Below, piece after piece: positions 34,495 to 43,105 of a stretch of 64,000 nucleotides of DNA. How positions within the stretch are numbered: the first letter of the stretch is position 1; the number at the start of each line of letters is the position of its first letter. The notes under the pieces were generated by a model that was given only the letters and a program-made list of their open reading frames with translations, was not told the origin of the DNA and made no database searches. This DNA is from JBGPTF01 sp041490445 (GTDB lineage Bacteria; Acidobacteriota; Terriglobia; Acidiferrales; UBA7541). The stretch lies in NCBI GenBank assembly GCA_041490445.1, contig JBGPTF010000001.1, positions 124,001-188,000 of the forward strand, written 5' to 3'. The position numbers and the translations under genes are program-made.

Positions 34495-36927
34495 CTAGAA
34501 GAGGCTGACGGGATCCACATCCACGATCACCGCGGTTTCAGGCATCTCTTCTGTCGCGCAGAAATCCAGACATCCCGAGAGCGTCTGCGTGAGCAGCGAA
34601 CGCTTCGGCGTTTTTAGAAGAAACTGGAACCGGTACTCGCGCCGCAGCCGCGAAAGCGGCGCCGCCGCAGGGCCGAGGACTTTCAAACCCTTCGCTTCGA
34701 ACGGCGCAAGATAACCGCCGATCGCTCGCGACCAGCGGATCGCATTCTCGATCTTGCGGTCGCGGACCAGCACGCTCGCGAGTGCTGTGAACGGCGGATA
34801 GTGCATCATCCTGCGGAAGTGCAATTCCTTCTCGAAAAACGAAGGGTAGTCCTGGCGGGCGGCGTGTTCGATCGCGTAGTGCTCCGGATAATACGTCTCG
34901 ACGAGGACTTCCCCCGGCAATTCGCCGCGCCCCGCTCGCCCGGCAACCTGCGTGAGCAGTTGAAAGGTGCGCTCGGCGGCGCGAAAGTCCGGCCGGCTCA
35001 GCGCCAAATCGGCTGCCACCACGCCGACCAGCGTCACGCGCTGGAAGTCGTGCCCTTTGGCCACCATCTGCGTTCCCACGAGTACGTCGAGTTGCCCGGA
35101 TGCGAAGGCTCCAAGAACCTGCTGATACTCGCGCTTCGTGCGCACCGTGTCCCGGTCCAGCCGCCCGATCCGCGCACTCAGGAACTGTTCGTGAAGGAAT
35201 TCTTCCACGCGTTCGGCGCCGTCGCCCACGAAATAGAGGTACTGTCCCTGGCATTTCGGACAGGCCTTCGGTACGCGAATGTTGTAGCCGCAATAGTGGC
35301 ATTCCAGCCGCTCGCGCCGCTTGTGATAGGTGAGCGAAATACTGCAATTCTGGCATTGCAGCGCCGCGCCGCAGCTTCGGCAGATCATGAACCACGAATA
35401 CCCGCGGCGATTGATCAGGACGAGCGCTTGGGTGCCCTTCTCCAGCCGGCACTCGATTGCGGCGCGCAGGCGCTCGGAAATCGGCGCGGCGCGGCCGGAA
35501 CGGCGAAAGTCCTCGCGCAGGTCAACGATTTCCACTCGCGCCAGCGGACGATTCTCCACGCGCGTCTGCAATTCCAGCAGGCGGTATTTCCCCAGCCTCG
35601 CGTGGTGAAAGCTCTCGAGCGACGGCGTGGCCGAACCGAGCAGTGCCACGGCGCCTGCGAGCTTTGCCCGCACAATGGCCGTGTCGCGACCATTATAACG
35701 CGGCGCTTCCTCCTGCTTGTAACTCGTTTCCTGCTCTTCATCTACGATCACGAGCCCCACGTCCTCGAGCGGCGCAAATACTCCTGAGCGGGTGCCTACA
35801 ACCACGCGGGCTTCGCCATGCCGCACGCGCCACCACTCCCGCGCGCGTTCGAGATCGGGCAGCGCGCTGTGCAGCACCGCAACGCCCGCGCCGAAACGCG
35901 CCCGCACCAGCCGGCTCATCCACAGAGTCAGCGCAATCTCGGGCACCAGCACCAGCGCGGAACGTCCCTGCGACAGCGCTGCTTCAATGGCCCCCAGATA
36001 AACTTCGGTCTTCCCGCTCCCCGTCACCCCGTGCAGCAAGCCTACCGTGAATTCTTTCGCCGCAAGCCACGCCTTGATTTCCGCGAGCGCGGCGATTTGC
36101 TCCCCGTTCAGGACGTTGCTCGGCGGAGTGAAATCCGTATCCCAGGGATCTTCCTCGGCCGTCAGAGGTTCTTCCCAGCTCGTCACCTTCCCCTGTTTCT
36201 CGAGCCGCGCCAGCACGCTCCGCGACACTGCCGCCGCCTTCAGCAGCACTCCAAGCGGCAGCGGCCCTCGCGTGGCCGTGAGCATCTCGCGTACTTTTTC
36301 TTCGATGGGTGTTGCGGGTTCGGAGGCTTGCGGATTCCACGCGAGAATTCTCTGCGCTCGCGCTTTTCGATGATGCGTCACCTCGCGGCGCTCCAGGCAC
36401 CCGCGACGCACCAGACGCTCGGCAGCGGCTTCCCCGCCGGGCAGCTTGACGAGCCTCCCGCTTCGAACGGGTCTTTCCTCCACCTCGAACAATTGCAGGA
36501 GCGCCAGCTCGGCGATTTCGTTCTCCGTGCCGTCTCCCCGCGAAGCAAGGTCGCGCGCATATTCCCGCCCGGCATCGGTCAGGTTGAACTCTCGCTCGTG
36601 GCGAACCTCGACCGCGGGAGGGAGCATCGCGCGAAATGTTTCGCCGATGGGAGCGAGATAATAGCTGCTGATCCATCGCCCCAGCTCCACCAGCCGCGGC
36701 GGCAGCGCCGGTATGGGATCGAGCAGCTCCGCGATTTCCCGGATGCGCGGAACCTCCGGGCGCCGGTCGGTAACCGCCAGCCCGACGCCCACCATCGCCC
36801 GGTTGCGGAACGGCACGACTACGCGGCTTCCGACCAATTCCGCGGAAACAAGCTTCGGCGGGACGGCGTAACTGAACGTCGAACGCAGCGGAACCGGCAG
36901 CGCGACTTCGCAGAAGGATGCGGCCAT
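34495..36927 (-). CDS. priA: primosomal protein N' (replication restart helicase PriA)
   Basis: 810 residues. The N-terminal 3'-DNA-binding domain begins F-C-E-V-A-L-P-V-P-L. Helicase motifs: G-V-T-G-S-G-K-T-E-V-Y (Walker A), V-D-E-E-Q-E (DEEx), G-S-A-T-P-S and G-T-Q-M-V-A-K-G-H-D-F. Between them is the zinc-binding region with four Cys pairs (C-R-S-C, C-Q-N-C, C-H-Y-C, C-P-K-C). PriA restarts stalled replication forks. Length is slightly above E. coli PriA. It converges with the permease gene. Confidence 0.96.
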   Translation of the reverse strand: MAASFCEVALPVPLRSTFSYAVPPKLVSAELVGSRVVVPFRNRAMVGVGLAVTDRRPEVPRIREIAELLDPIPALPPRLVELGRWISSYYLAPIGETFRAMLPPAVEVRHEREFNLTDAGREYARDLASRGDGTENEIAELALLQLFEVEERPVRSGRLVKLPGGEAAAERLVRRGCLERREVTHHRKARAQRILAWNPQASEPATPIEEKVREMLTATRGPLPLGVLLKAAAVSRSVLARLEKQGKVTSWEEPLTAEEDPWDTDFTPPSNVLNGEQIAALAEIKAWLAAKEFTVGLLHGVTGSGKTEVYLGAIEAALSQGRSALVLVPEIALTLWMSRLVRARFGAGVAVLHSALPDLERAREWWRVRHGEARVVVGTRSGVFAPLEDVGLVIVDEEQETSYKQEEAPRYNGRDTAIVRAKLAGAVALLGSATPSLESFHHARLGKYRLLELQTRVENRPLARVEIVDLREDFRRSGRAAPISERLRAAIECRLEKGTQALVLINRRGYSWFMICRSCGAALQCQNCSISLTYHKRRERLECHYCGYNIRVPKACPKCQGQYLYFVGDGAERVEEFLHEQFLSARIGRLDRDTVRTKREYQQVLGAFASGQLDVLVGTQMVAKGHDFQRVTLVGVVAADLALSRPDFRAAERTFQLLTQVAGRAGRGELPGEVLVETYYPEHYAIEHAARQDYPSFFEKELHFRRMMHYPPFTALASVLVRDRKIENAIRWSRAIGGYLAPFEAKGLKVLGPAAAPLSRLRREYRFQFLLKTPKRSLLTQTLSGCLDFCATEEMPETAVIVDVDPVSLF

Positions 36928-37098
36928 CTTCGCGCCCTAGTGTAGCAGCAACGCACCCTTCTCATGTCTGCCGGCGGGCGCCTTGGCGCAAGCCGACGCT
37001 GCCACGATGTTTTTCGTTCCGGGAGCGTTCGTACGTGTCACCGCGGCTGTGGCAGCCCTTCATCCGGCTTTCCGCGCGATGCATTGATCGTTGCGGGA

Positions 37099-37128
37099 TT
37101 GTGTACTTCACGCAATCAACAGTATGAT
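37099..37128 (+). promoter_or_regulatory. possible promoter of the unknown membrane-protein gene
   Basis: TTGTGT (37099-37104), 18-bp spacer, TATGAT (37123-37128). A start site about 7 bp later would fall at the proposed GTG (37138), giving a leaderless mRNA. The match is moderate. Confidence 0.35.
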
Positions 37129-37137
37129 GCTTACACT

Positions 37138-38052
37138 GTGCCAGCCCGGTTATCTACTCGCCGTCCATTTCTAATTTCTATATTTGGCCCTGCCGCCTCT
37201 GTTGCTGTGGTCGTGTGCCGATGGATATACGAGCATCAAGGCGACCCAGATTTTGCGCTTGAACTCGCCAATTTCGCAGTCGTTTTACTCCCATTTGCGT
37301 TCTCGATTCTCTTCGCTTTTGTGCCAGATATGAAAACAAAACACATAGCGTGGAGGATAAGCATCATAGCAGTGGGAGTAGGTTTCAGCTTTTTGCTCTG
37401 GAAGCAGCAACATCTTGCGATGGAGGCTGCCAGAAAAGACCAAGAGAAGGCTGTTGGTATTGCGGTGGACAAGTCTAATCAGCATTCTGATCAGCAAATA
37501 GCTACTGTCAGGGATGACGTAAAAAGCGTCAAAAACGAATTGGCAAAAGAAGCGGGCAACATACGCAATCTAGTCAGTAAATCGGAGTCGGACATAAACA
37601 CTAGCATTGCGAATGTAAACAAACCAACACCCCCGGAACTTGCCCGTCTACAGTTCAGTTTCTTCATAGAAGGTACTCCAACTACCAACCTCCCCATATT
37701 GACTCGCTCCATGAGCCAAGACAAAGATGGCAACTTTTCCGTTGATATGTTTTTTACCAATATTTCAGGCACATCCGCTGAAGCGCTCGATGTTTGGATA
37801 GGAGTGTGCCAATCGTGTTCCTTCGCCGCAGAACCACCGGGCTTCGACAAGCCAAGAGGTTCAGATGAGCATATGCGACACAAAATCATTGGCCTGCTCA
37901 ATCCAGGAACTTCATTTGAAAAAACTACAATTGTGGTCAAACTCAGCCAGCCCGTTCCTTTCTTTGAGCTGGCTTTAAGATACTCATGTAAGGCGTGCGG
38001 GAAGCAACCTGACACACAGATATTAAAGGTATTTCCGCTGCCTGCTTCTTAA
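37138..38052 (+). CDS. unknown membrane protein with coiled coil and Cys-rich C-terminal domain
   Basis: 304 residues from the GTG at 37138; the frame is open to 36964 but that part is Arg/Cys-rich and matches the GC of non-coding sequence, so it was not included. Three hydrophobic helices (about residues 10-32, 45-66 and 78-94) are followed by a charged coiled coil (~95-160: D-D-V-K-S-V-K-N-E-L-A-K-E-A) and a ~140-residue beta-rich domain with C-Q-S-C and C-K-A-C-G. The gene is visibly AT-richer than its neighbours and sits beside a transposase remnant, suggesting acquisition. No family recognised. The C-terminal domain probably lies on the cytosolic or outer side depending on the odd helix count. 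Confidence 0.65.
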   Translation: MPARLSTRRPFLISIFGPAASVAVVVCRWIYEHQGDPDFALELANFAVVLLPFAFSILFAFVPDMKTKHIAWRISIIAVGVGFSFLLWKQQHLAMEAARKDQEKAVGIAVDKSNQHSDQQIATVRDDVKSVKNELAKEAGNIRNLVSKSESDINTSIANVNKPTPPELARLQFSFFIEGTPTTNLPILTRSMSQDKDGNFSVDMFFTNISGTSAEALDVWIGVCQSCSFAAEPPGFDKPRGSDEHMRHKIIGLLNPGTSFEKTTIVVKLSQPVPFFELALRYSCKACGKQPDTQILKVFPLPAS

Positions 38053-38063
38053 TGCGTAACTTC

Positions 38064-38349
38064 TTAGGCCGTCATCGTGAGGTGCTTGTATCCGAGGTGA
38101 GGAGCAAGAATTAGCTTTATGAGCGTGTCGCTGAAAAGGAACTTATTTTTGCGATTGTTAAATCGGAATACCATTTCGTCTAGACAGGCCGGGAGATGTT
38201 TCGCGGAAACTTTATGCCACGTACCCACAATGCCGCGCTTGAGAAGAGAGAAAGCCGATTCGACGGTGTTGGTATGCACGTCTCCGTGAGCATACTCGCG
38301 TGAATAGTTGATAGTTTTAAGGATCGTTGGCAGGATTTTTCTGAGAGTT
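38064..38349 (-). pseudogene. IS1595-family (ISXO2-like) transposase, C-terminal remnant
   Basis: About 95 codons read S-R-E-Y-A-H-G-D-V-H-T-N-T-V-E-S-A-F-S-L-L-K-R-G-I-V-G-T-W-type sequence, the conserved end of ISXO2-like transposases (H-T-N-T-x-E-x-x-x-S-L-L-K-R-G). The normal N-terminal two thirds, with the zinc ribbon and catalytic residues, is missing: the frame stops immediately upstream at the TAG that also ends the EamA gene. No complementary terminal repeats were identified. It is a broken, inactive copy. Confidence 0.85.
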
Positions 38350-38351
38350 GC

Positions 38352-39233
38352 CTACCTGCTGAGGATCGCGATCCCCGTAAAAATGAGGACTATGCCTACC
38401 CACTGGCTCCATTCGAGTTTCTCGCGCAGGAAGACAGCCGCGAGCAGAACCGTCACTGCCCCGTAGAGCGAAGACAGCACGCTCGCCACCGCGACTTGCT
38501 CGGTCTTCAAAGCCATGTTGTTCGAGATGAATGCCGCCGTGTCCACGATCCCGATCCCTCCCACCAGCCACCACGCCGACCCGCTCGGCGGCGTGGCCGT
38601 GATTTTCATGGGCTTCACCATCAAGGCGAGCGCTGAAAACGTGGTCAGCCGGATGAACCACACGGACACCGCGCCTCCGAATGCCGGCATCACTCGAAAA
38701 CCAAGCACCCAAAAAAGAATTCCGTAGCCGATGGCGGCGAGGATGGCCCATAGCACGCCCCGTGTGAGATGGCCCTTGTGATGATGTTCCGCAGGCTTCT
38801 CTTGAGGCGTGGGTGCAAAGGACGTCGCCGCGAGCACGACCCCCGCCAGAGCCGCAACGAGGCCGATCCCGCGCGCGCGGTGCAGCGTTTCCCCGCTGAG
38901 CAGCGAAAGGATGACGGTCAGCGCGGGATAACTTGCCGCGACCGGTGCCACAATGGCCAGCACGCCAATCTCGAAGGAACGGTAGAGCATCAGCGAACTG
39001 ACGGTGTTCAACAAACCGGCAAGAATCACCCAGCCAAGACCGTGCCGCGTGACTCCGTTCGTGATCGGCCCCCAACCGTGGATCGCGGACAATAGCGCCG
39101 TCAGCGTCAGCAGCCCGATCAGTTGCATGTAGAGCAGCGTCCGGTACGTGCCGATTCGCCGCGCGGAAAAGCGCGCCATGAAATCGGCCACGCCCCAACC
39201 CAGCGCCGCCGTCAGTCCGAGAACGATTCCCAA
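38352..39233 (-). CDS. EamA/DMT superfamily transporter
   Basis: 293 residues with ten predicted helices in two repeated halves, as in EamA permeases (N-terminal L-G-W-G-V-A-D-F-M-A; C-terminal half begins G-V-L-W-A-I-L-A-A-I-G-Y-G). A His-rich loop (E-H-H-H-K-G-H) joins the halves. Substrates of this superfamily vary (amino acids, nucleotide precursors). It begins 25 bp after the uracil-DNA glycosylase gene and is likely the last gene of that run. Its stop lies at the edge of the transposase remnant, but its C-terminus looks complete. Confidence 0.88.
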   Translation of the reverse strand: MGIVLGLTAALGWGVADFMARFSARRIGTYRTLLYMQLIGLLTLTALLSAIHGWGPITNGVTRHGLGWVILAGLLNTVSSLMLYRSFEIGVLAIVAPVAASYPALTVILSLLSGETLHRARGIGLVAALAGVVLAATSFAPTPQEKPAEHHHKGHLTRGVLWAILAAIGYGILFWVLGFRVMPAFGGAVSVWFIRLTTFSALALMVKPMKITATPPSGSAWWLVGGIGIVDTAAFISNNMALKTEQVAVASVLSSLYGAVTVLLAAVFLREKLEWSQWVGIVLIFTGIAILSR

Positions 39234-39258
39234 TCAGGCCCCCTGAAGATCCAGGCTG

Positions 39259-40098
39259 TCACGGCTGCCGCGTTGCCCGCTTTGGCGGTACCAGGCCGAG
39301 GTGGGCCATCACTTTTTGCAGATCCTTCCACACCTCGCTCTTCGCCGCAGGATTGCGCAACAGATACGCCGGGTGGTACGTGGCGAGCAGGTGCGAGCCG
39401 CGGAAATCGAACCACTGCCCGCGGAAGCGTGAGATGGACTGGTTCGTTCCCAGCAGGGTTTGCGCCGCGCACGCACCCAGACAAACGATCGCCTTTGGCG
39501 AGATCACGGCGAGCTGGCGAAGAAGAAACGGCGAGCAAGTGGCGATTTCCTCTTTTTCCGGCAGGCGATTTTCCGGAGGGCGGCACTTCACCACGTTACA
39601 GATGTAAACGTCCTCGCGCCGCAAGCCCATGGCTTCGATCATCTGCGTCAGCAGCTTGCCCGCGCGGCCCACGAACGGGATTCCCTGCACATCTTCATCG
39701 TGGCCGGGGCCTTCGCCGACGAACACAAGCTCCGCCTTCGGGTTTCCCACGCCGTAGACAATACTGTTCCTCTGTTTGTGCAGCCGGCAGCGCGTGCAAT
39801 CGCCGATGACTTGCCGGATGCGCTCGAGTGTGTCGCCTTCCACGCGGTCCACCGCCTCAAACAACGAAGGCGCCTGCGTCACGAAGAGTGGCGTCGAGGC
39901 GGGAGAACGAACCGCTGCCGAATCAACGGAAGAAGGTCGCCCGGCCTGTGCGTTCGCGACAGGAACGGGTTCGATTGGGGCGGAGTTGCCTGTCTGCGTG
40001 GAATTCGCAGAAGTTCGATCGAGATAGAAGGAAGAAACGCCGAGATCTTCATGATGCCGCAACCACGCTTCGACCCTGGCGCGTGTCTCTTCCTTCAT
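39259..40098 (-). CDS. uracil-DNA glycosylase, family 4/5-like (4Fe-4S)
   Basis: 279 residues. Residues ~95-275 hold the glycosylase: D-C-T-R-C with later Cys in V-K-C-R-P-P and A-T-C-S-P as the four 4Fe-4S ligands, F-V-G-E-G-P-G-H-D-E-D for motif 1, and Y-H-P-A-Y-L-L-R for motif 2. The enzyme removes uracil from DNA. The first ~90 residues are a Ser/Pro/Ala-rich extension absent in minimal enzymes. Similar genes are often mislabelled as phage-type DNA polymerase. It follows coaBC by 22 bp. Confidence 0.92.
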   Translation of the reverse strand: MKEETRARVEAWLRHHEDLGVSSFYLDRTSANSTQTGNSAPIEPVPVANAQAGRPSSVDSAAVRSPASTPLFVTQAPSLFEAVDRVEGDTLERIRQVIGDCTRCRLHKQRNSIVYGVGNPKAELVFVGEGPGHDEDVQGIPFVGRAGKLLTQMIEAMGLRREDVYICNVVKCRPPENRLPEKEEIATCSPFLLRQLAVISPKAIVCLGACAAQTLLGTNQSISRFRGQWFDFRGSHLLATYHPAYLLRNPAAKSEVWKDLQKVMAHLGLVPPKRATRQP

Positions 40099-40120
40099 CG
40101 TGTCCCAGTCGTAGTTCGAT

Positions 40121-41329
40121 TTATCGGACAGAGTGCCGGAGTTGCAGGGCGTAGTCTAACACGCGGTTGGCGACTTCGAATTTGGAAAGCTTGGGGAGTT
40201 CAAACGAGCGGCCGTCTCGCAAGAAAATCGTCACGATGTTCGTATCTACGTCGAATCCGGCGCCGGGCTGCGTCACGTCGTTGGAGACAATCATGTCCGC
40301 GCCCTTGTGTGCCAGTTTCTCTCGCGCGCGCTCCGCAACCTGGTCGGTCTCCGCCGCAAAGCCAATGAGGATGAGGCGGCCTTTCTCCCGGCCAAGTTCG
40401 GCCAGGATGTCGGCCGTGGGTTCAAGTTCGACCGTCACCCTTCCCGTGCTCCGCCTGATCTTTTTCGACTGCGGAGCGACCGGTCGGTAATCCGCTACCG
40501 CCGCCGCCATAACGGCAACCGTCGCCTCGGCCGCATGTTCCCGCACCGCGCGTTGCATTTCAGCAGTCGCCCGTACCGGAATCCAGTCCGCCCCGGATGG
40601 CACTGCGAGATCGGTGGGCCCGCTGACAAGGATCACGTGGGCGCCGCGGCGAACCGCGGCCTCGGCGAGGGCGTAGCCCATTTTCCCCGACGAACGATTC
40701 GTCAGAAACCGCACCGGGTCGAGATCTTCACAGGTGGGCCCGGCGGTAACCAGCACAGTTTCGCCTTCGAAATCATGCCGCAGCCCGAGAACTTCGCAGA
40801 CCGCGCCGGCGATGGCGCCCAGACTCGCCAGCCGGCCCGCGCCCGTCATGCCGCAGGCCAGGTAACCTTCGTCGGGATTGACCACGCGGACGCCGCGCGC
40901 CCGCAGCGCCGCCACATTTTCCTGTGTGGCGGCATGTTCCCACATATTCACGTTCATGGCGGGAGCAACGATCACCGGGGCTTTCGTGGCGAGATAGAGC
41001 GTGGTCAGGAAATCGTCCGCCACGCCGTGCGCGAGTTTTGCGAGGATGTCGGCGGTGGCCGGCGCGATCAACAGCAGGTCAATCCGCTGCGCGACGGCGA
41101 TGTGCTCGATCGCGCTCTCGACGTTGGCCGGCGTGCTCGCGTCCGGACTGAACATCTCGGTGATGACTTTCTGCCCCGTAAGCGCCGCGAACGTGAGCGG
41201 GGCGATGAACTCGCGCGCGCTCCGCGTCATCACCACCTGCACGTCCAGCTTCTCTTGCTGGAGCTGGCGCACCAGTTCGGCGGCCTTATAAGCCGCTACG
41301 CCTCCCGTTACTCCCAGCGCGATGCGCAT
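40121..41329 (-). CDS. coaBC: bifunctional phosphopantothenoylcysteine decarboxylase/synthetase
   Basis: 402 residues. The N-terminal CoaC flavoprotein starts L-G-V-T-G-G-V-A-A-Y-K-A with P-A-M-N-V-N-M-W at the active site; the C-terminal CoaB begins near residue 185 (V-L-V-T-A-G-P-T) with N-R-S-S-G-K-M-G-Y-A-L-A. It makes 4'-phosphopantetheine from phosphopantothenate and cysteine for CoA. It is 15 bp after rpoZ, an arrangement common in bacteria (gmk-rpoZ-coaBC). Confidence 0.97.
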   Translation of the reverse strand: MRIALGVTGGVAAYKAAELVRQLQQEKLDVQVVMTRSAREFIAPLTFAALTGQKVITEMFSPDASTPANVESAIEHIAVAQRIDLLLIAPATADILAKLAHGVADDFLTTLYLATKAPVIVAPAMNVNMWEHAATQENVAALRARGVRVVNPDEGYLACGMTGAGRLASLGAIAGAVCEVLGLRHDFEGETVLVTAGPTCEDLDPVRFLTNRSSGKMGYALAEAAVRRGAHVILVSGPTDLAVPSGADWIPVRATAEMQRAVREHAAEATVAVMAAAVADYRPVAPQSKKIRRSTGRVTVELEPTADILAELGREKGRLILIGFAAETDQVAERAREKLAHKGADMIVSNDVTQPGAGFDVDTNIVTIFLRDGRSFELPKLSKFEVANRVLDYALQLRHSVR

Positions 41330-41344
41330 CGCGTTTGCGGCGCG

Positions 41345-41566
41345 TTACTTCCGCCGCTTCTCCTTGTCCTCTCCCTCGCCGATCTTCACGGGCAGCTCGT
41401 ATTCGAGCAAGCCCTTCAGCAATTCCTCTTCGGCCAGGCGCGACGGCTTGTGCGCCTTGGGATTATCCACCAGCGGTCGCGCCCCTTCCATCAACTGCCG
41501 GGCGCGCTGCGATACGATTGCCACGTAGGCAAACTTGCTTTCCGGTATTTCGGTCCGTCCTGCCAT
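41345..41566 (-). CDS. rpoZ: RNA polymerase omega subunit
   Basis: 73 residues, short but normal for omega. The conserved core V-A-I-V-S-Q-R-A-R-Q-L and N-P-K-A-H-K-P-S-R-L-A-E-E-E-L matches the beta'-binding region (usual R-A-R-Q-L and A-x-x-E). It ends in a charged tail. Its position between gmk and coaBC supports the call. Confidence 0.93.
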   Translation of the reverse strand: MAGRTEIPESKFAYVAIVSQRARQLMEGARPLVDNPKAHKPSRLAEEELLKGLLEYELPVKIGEGEDKEKRRK

Positions 41567-41573
41567 GAGGTGT

Positions 41574-42203
41574 TCAGCCTCCGAAGGATTTCAAAATTTG
41601 CTGCACCCGCTCCTCGTTGCATCCCACCCGGCAACGCGCCCCGAGGACGATGGCCTGTACTTCTCGGCCGGCGCGCTCCAGCACATCGTTGATCACAACA
41701 TAGTCGTACTGGCGATATTGCTGCAACTCCTGCGCCGCGCGCTTCATCCGCCGGGCGATTTCCTCTTCCGAGTCCTGCCCGCGGGCGCGAATCCGCTGCT
41801 CCAGCTCCTCCCGCGACGGGGGCAAGATGAAAATCGCGATGGAGGATGGCAGCTTCTGTTTCACTTGCGCGGCGCCTTGCACGTCGATCTCGAGCACGAG
41901 ATCGAGGCCGCGGGCGCGTGCTTCTTCCAGCCACTTCTTCGGCGTGCCGTAACTATATTTGCCGAAGACACGCGCGTATTCGAGGAATTCCTTGCGCTTC
42001 ACCATGCACTCGAATTCCTCTTCCGAAACAAAATTGTACCACTTGCCGGGCTGCTCGTTGGCCCGCGGGGGCCTGGTAGTACACGACACCGACCACAGCA
42101 CGCCCGGCATCTCCAGGACCTTCTCCACGAGCGTGGATTTGCCGGACCCGGAAGGCCCAGACACGATCAACACCAGCGGCTCGCGCGGGTTCGTCGCCGT
42201 CAT
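41574..42203 (-). CDS. gmk: guanylate kinase
   Basis: 209 residues. P-loop G-P-S-G-S-G-K-S-T, GMP site S-C-T-T-R-P-P-R, F-x-x-Y-A-R-V-F-G-K-Y-S-Y-G-T and D-V-Q-G-A-A-Q-V are all present. It phosphorylates GMP to GDP. The start overlaps the yicC stop by 4 bp (ATGA), and rpoZ follows 7 bp later. Confidence 0.97.
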   Translation of the reverse strand: MTATNPREPLVLIVSGPSGSGKSTLVEKVLEMPGVLWSVSCTTRPPRANEQPGKWYNFVSEEEFECMVKRKEFLEYARVFGKYSYGTPKKWLEEARARGLDLVLEIDVQGAAQVKQKLPSSIAIFILPPSREELEQRIRARGQDSEEEIARRMKRAAQELQQYRQYDYVVINDVLERAGREVQAIVLGARCRVGCNEERVQQILKSFGG

Positions 42204-43105
42204 TCGAGGTTTTGCACCTGTTCTCGCAACTTTTCAATTTCTCCCTTCACTTCAAGCGCCAGGCTCGTCATCGCCAGCCCTTCCTCTTCCGTTCCGGGAG
42301 TCTTGGAGAGAAGCGTATTGGCCTCGCGCTGCATTTCCTGCAGCAGAAAATCCAGCTTCTTGCCGGCCTCGGCGCCGGCGGAAAGAATCTTCTCGAACTG
42401 TTGCACGTGGCTGCAAAGCCGGGCCAGCTCTTCGCTCACGTCGCTGCGCTCGGCCGCGATCGCGGCCTCCTGCGCCAGGCGCGCGGGGTCGATCTCGGAT
42501 TCGCTCAGCAATTCCTTCAGCCGCGCCTCCAGTCTCTTCGCGTATGCCGGGCGTGCGCGCGATGCCAGACCCTCGATCTCCTCGACGCGTTCGGCGATGT
42601 GCCGCAGCAGCCGCGACAACTCTTCTCCCAGCGTGCGCCCTTCCACTTGCCGCATCTGGTCGAGGCGATCGAGCGCTTCACCCAGACAGTTCGCCGCAAG
42701 GTCCGAGAGCTGCTCCCAGTCCTGTTCAAGGGAGGCTGTCGGCGGGGCGACAACGCCGGGAAGCCGCAGGATCGCCCCCAGGTCCGGCTCGGCTTTCATC
42801 TTGAACTGCACCCGCAAATCTTCCGCGGCTTTCAGGTACGCTGCCGCTACATCGCGATTCACTCCCACCGCCGCCGGCCCCGCCGGCTCGTAGTGCATCG
42901 CCACATCCACATGTCCGCGGCGCAGGCGTTCGCGAACCATCTGGCGAATGCGCGATTCCAGCGGCTCAAAGCCTTCGGGGAGCCGCATGTGCAGGTCCAG
43001 GAACCGATGATTTACGCTCCGCAGACTCAGCCGGAGCACCCAGCCATCGTGCTCGGCGCGCGCCTGCGCAAAACCGGTCATCGACTTGAGCGCGCTGACG
43101 GTCAT
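42200..43105 (-). CDS. YicC-family endoribonuclease
   Basis: 301 residues from an ATG at 43105 that overlaps the msbA-like stop (TGATG); a GTG one codon upstream is possible. The family start S-M-T-G-F-A-Q-A and the conserved S-V-N-H-R-F-L-D-L are present, as is the C-terminal E-A-G-K-K-L-D-F-L-L-Q-E-M-Q-R-E-A-N-T-L-L-S-K motif. E. coli YicC is an RNase involved in sRNA turnover. It usually lies next to gmk, as here. Confidence 0.94.
   Translation of the reverse strand: MTVSALKSMTGFAQARAEHDGWVLRLSLRSVNHRFLDLHMRLPEGFEPLESRIRQMVRERLRRGHVDVAMHYEPAGPAAVGVNRDVAAAYLKAAEDLRVQFKMKAEPDLGAILRLPGVVAPPTASLEQDWEQLSDLAANCLGEALDRLDQMRQVEGRTLGEELSRLLRHIAERVEEIEGLASRARPAYAKRLEARLKELLSESEIDPARLAQEAAIAAERSDVSEELARLCSHVQQFEKILSAGAEAGKKLDFLLQEMQREANTLLSKTPGTEEEGLAMTSLALEVKGEIEKLREQVQNLE

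Noticed and set aside
36964..37137. Upstream extension of the unknown membrane protein to an ATG at 36964
   Set aside because: The extra 58 codons are Arg/Cys/Ser-rich, differ in composition from the rest and would overlap the probable promoter.
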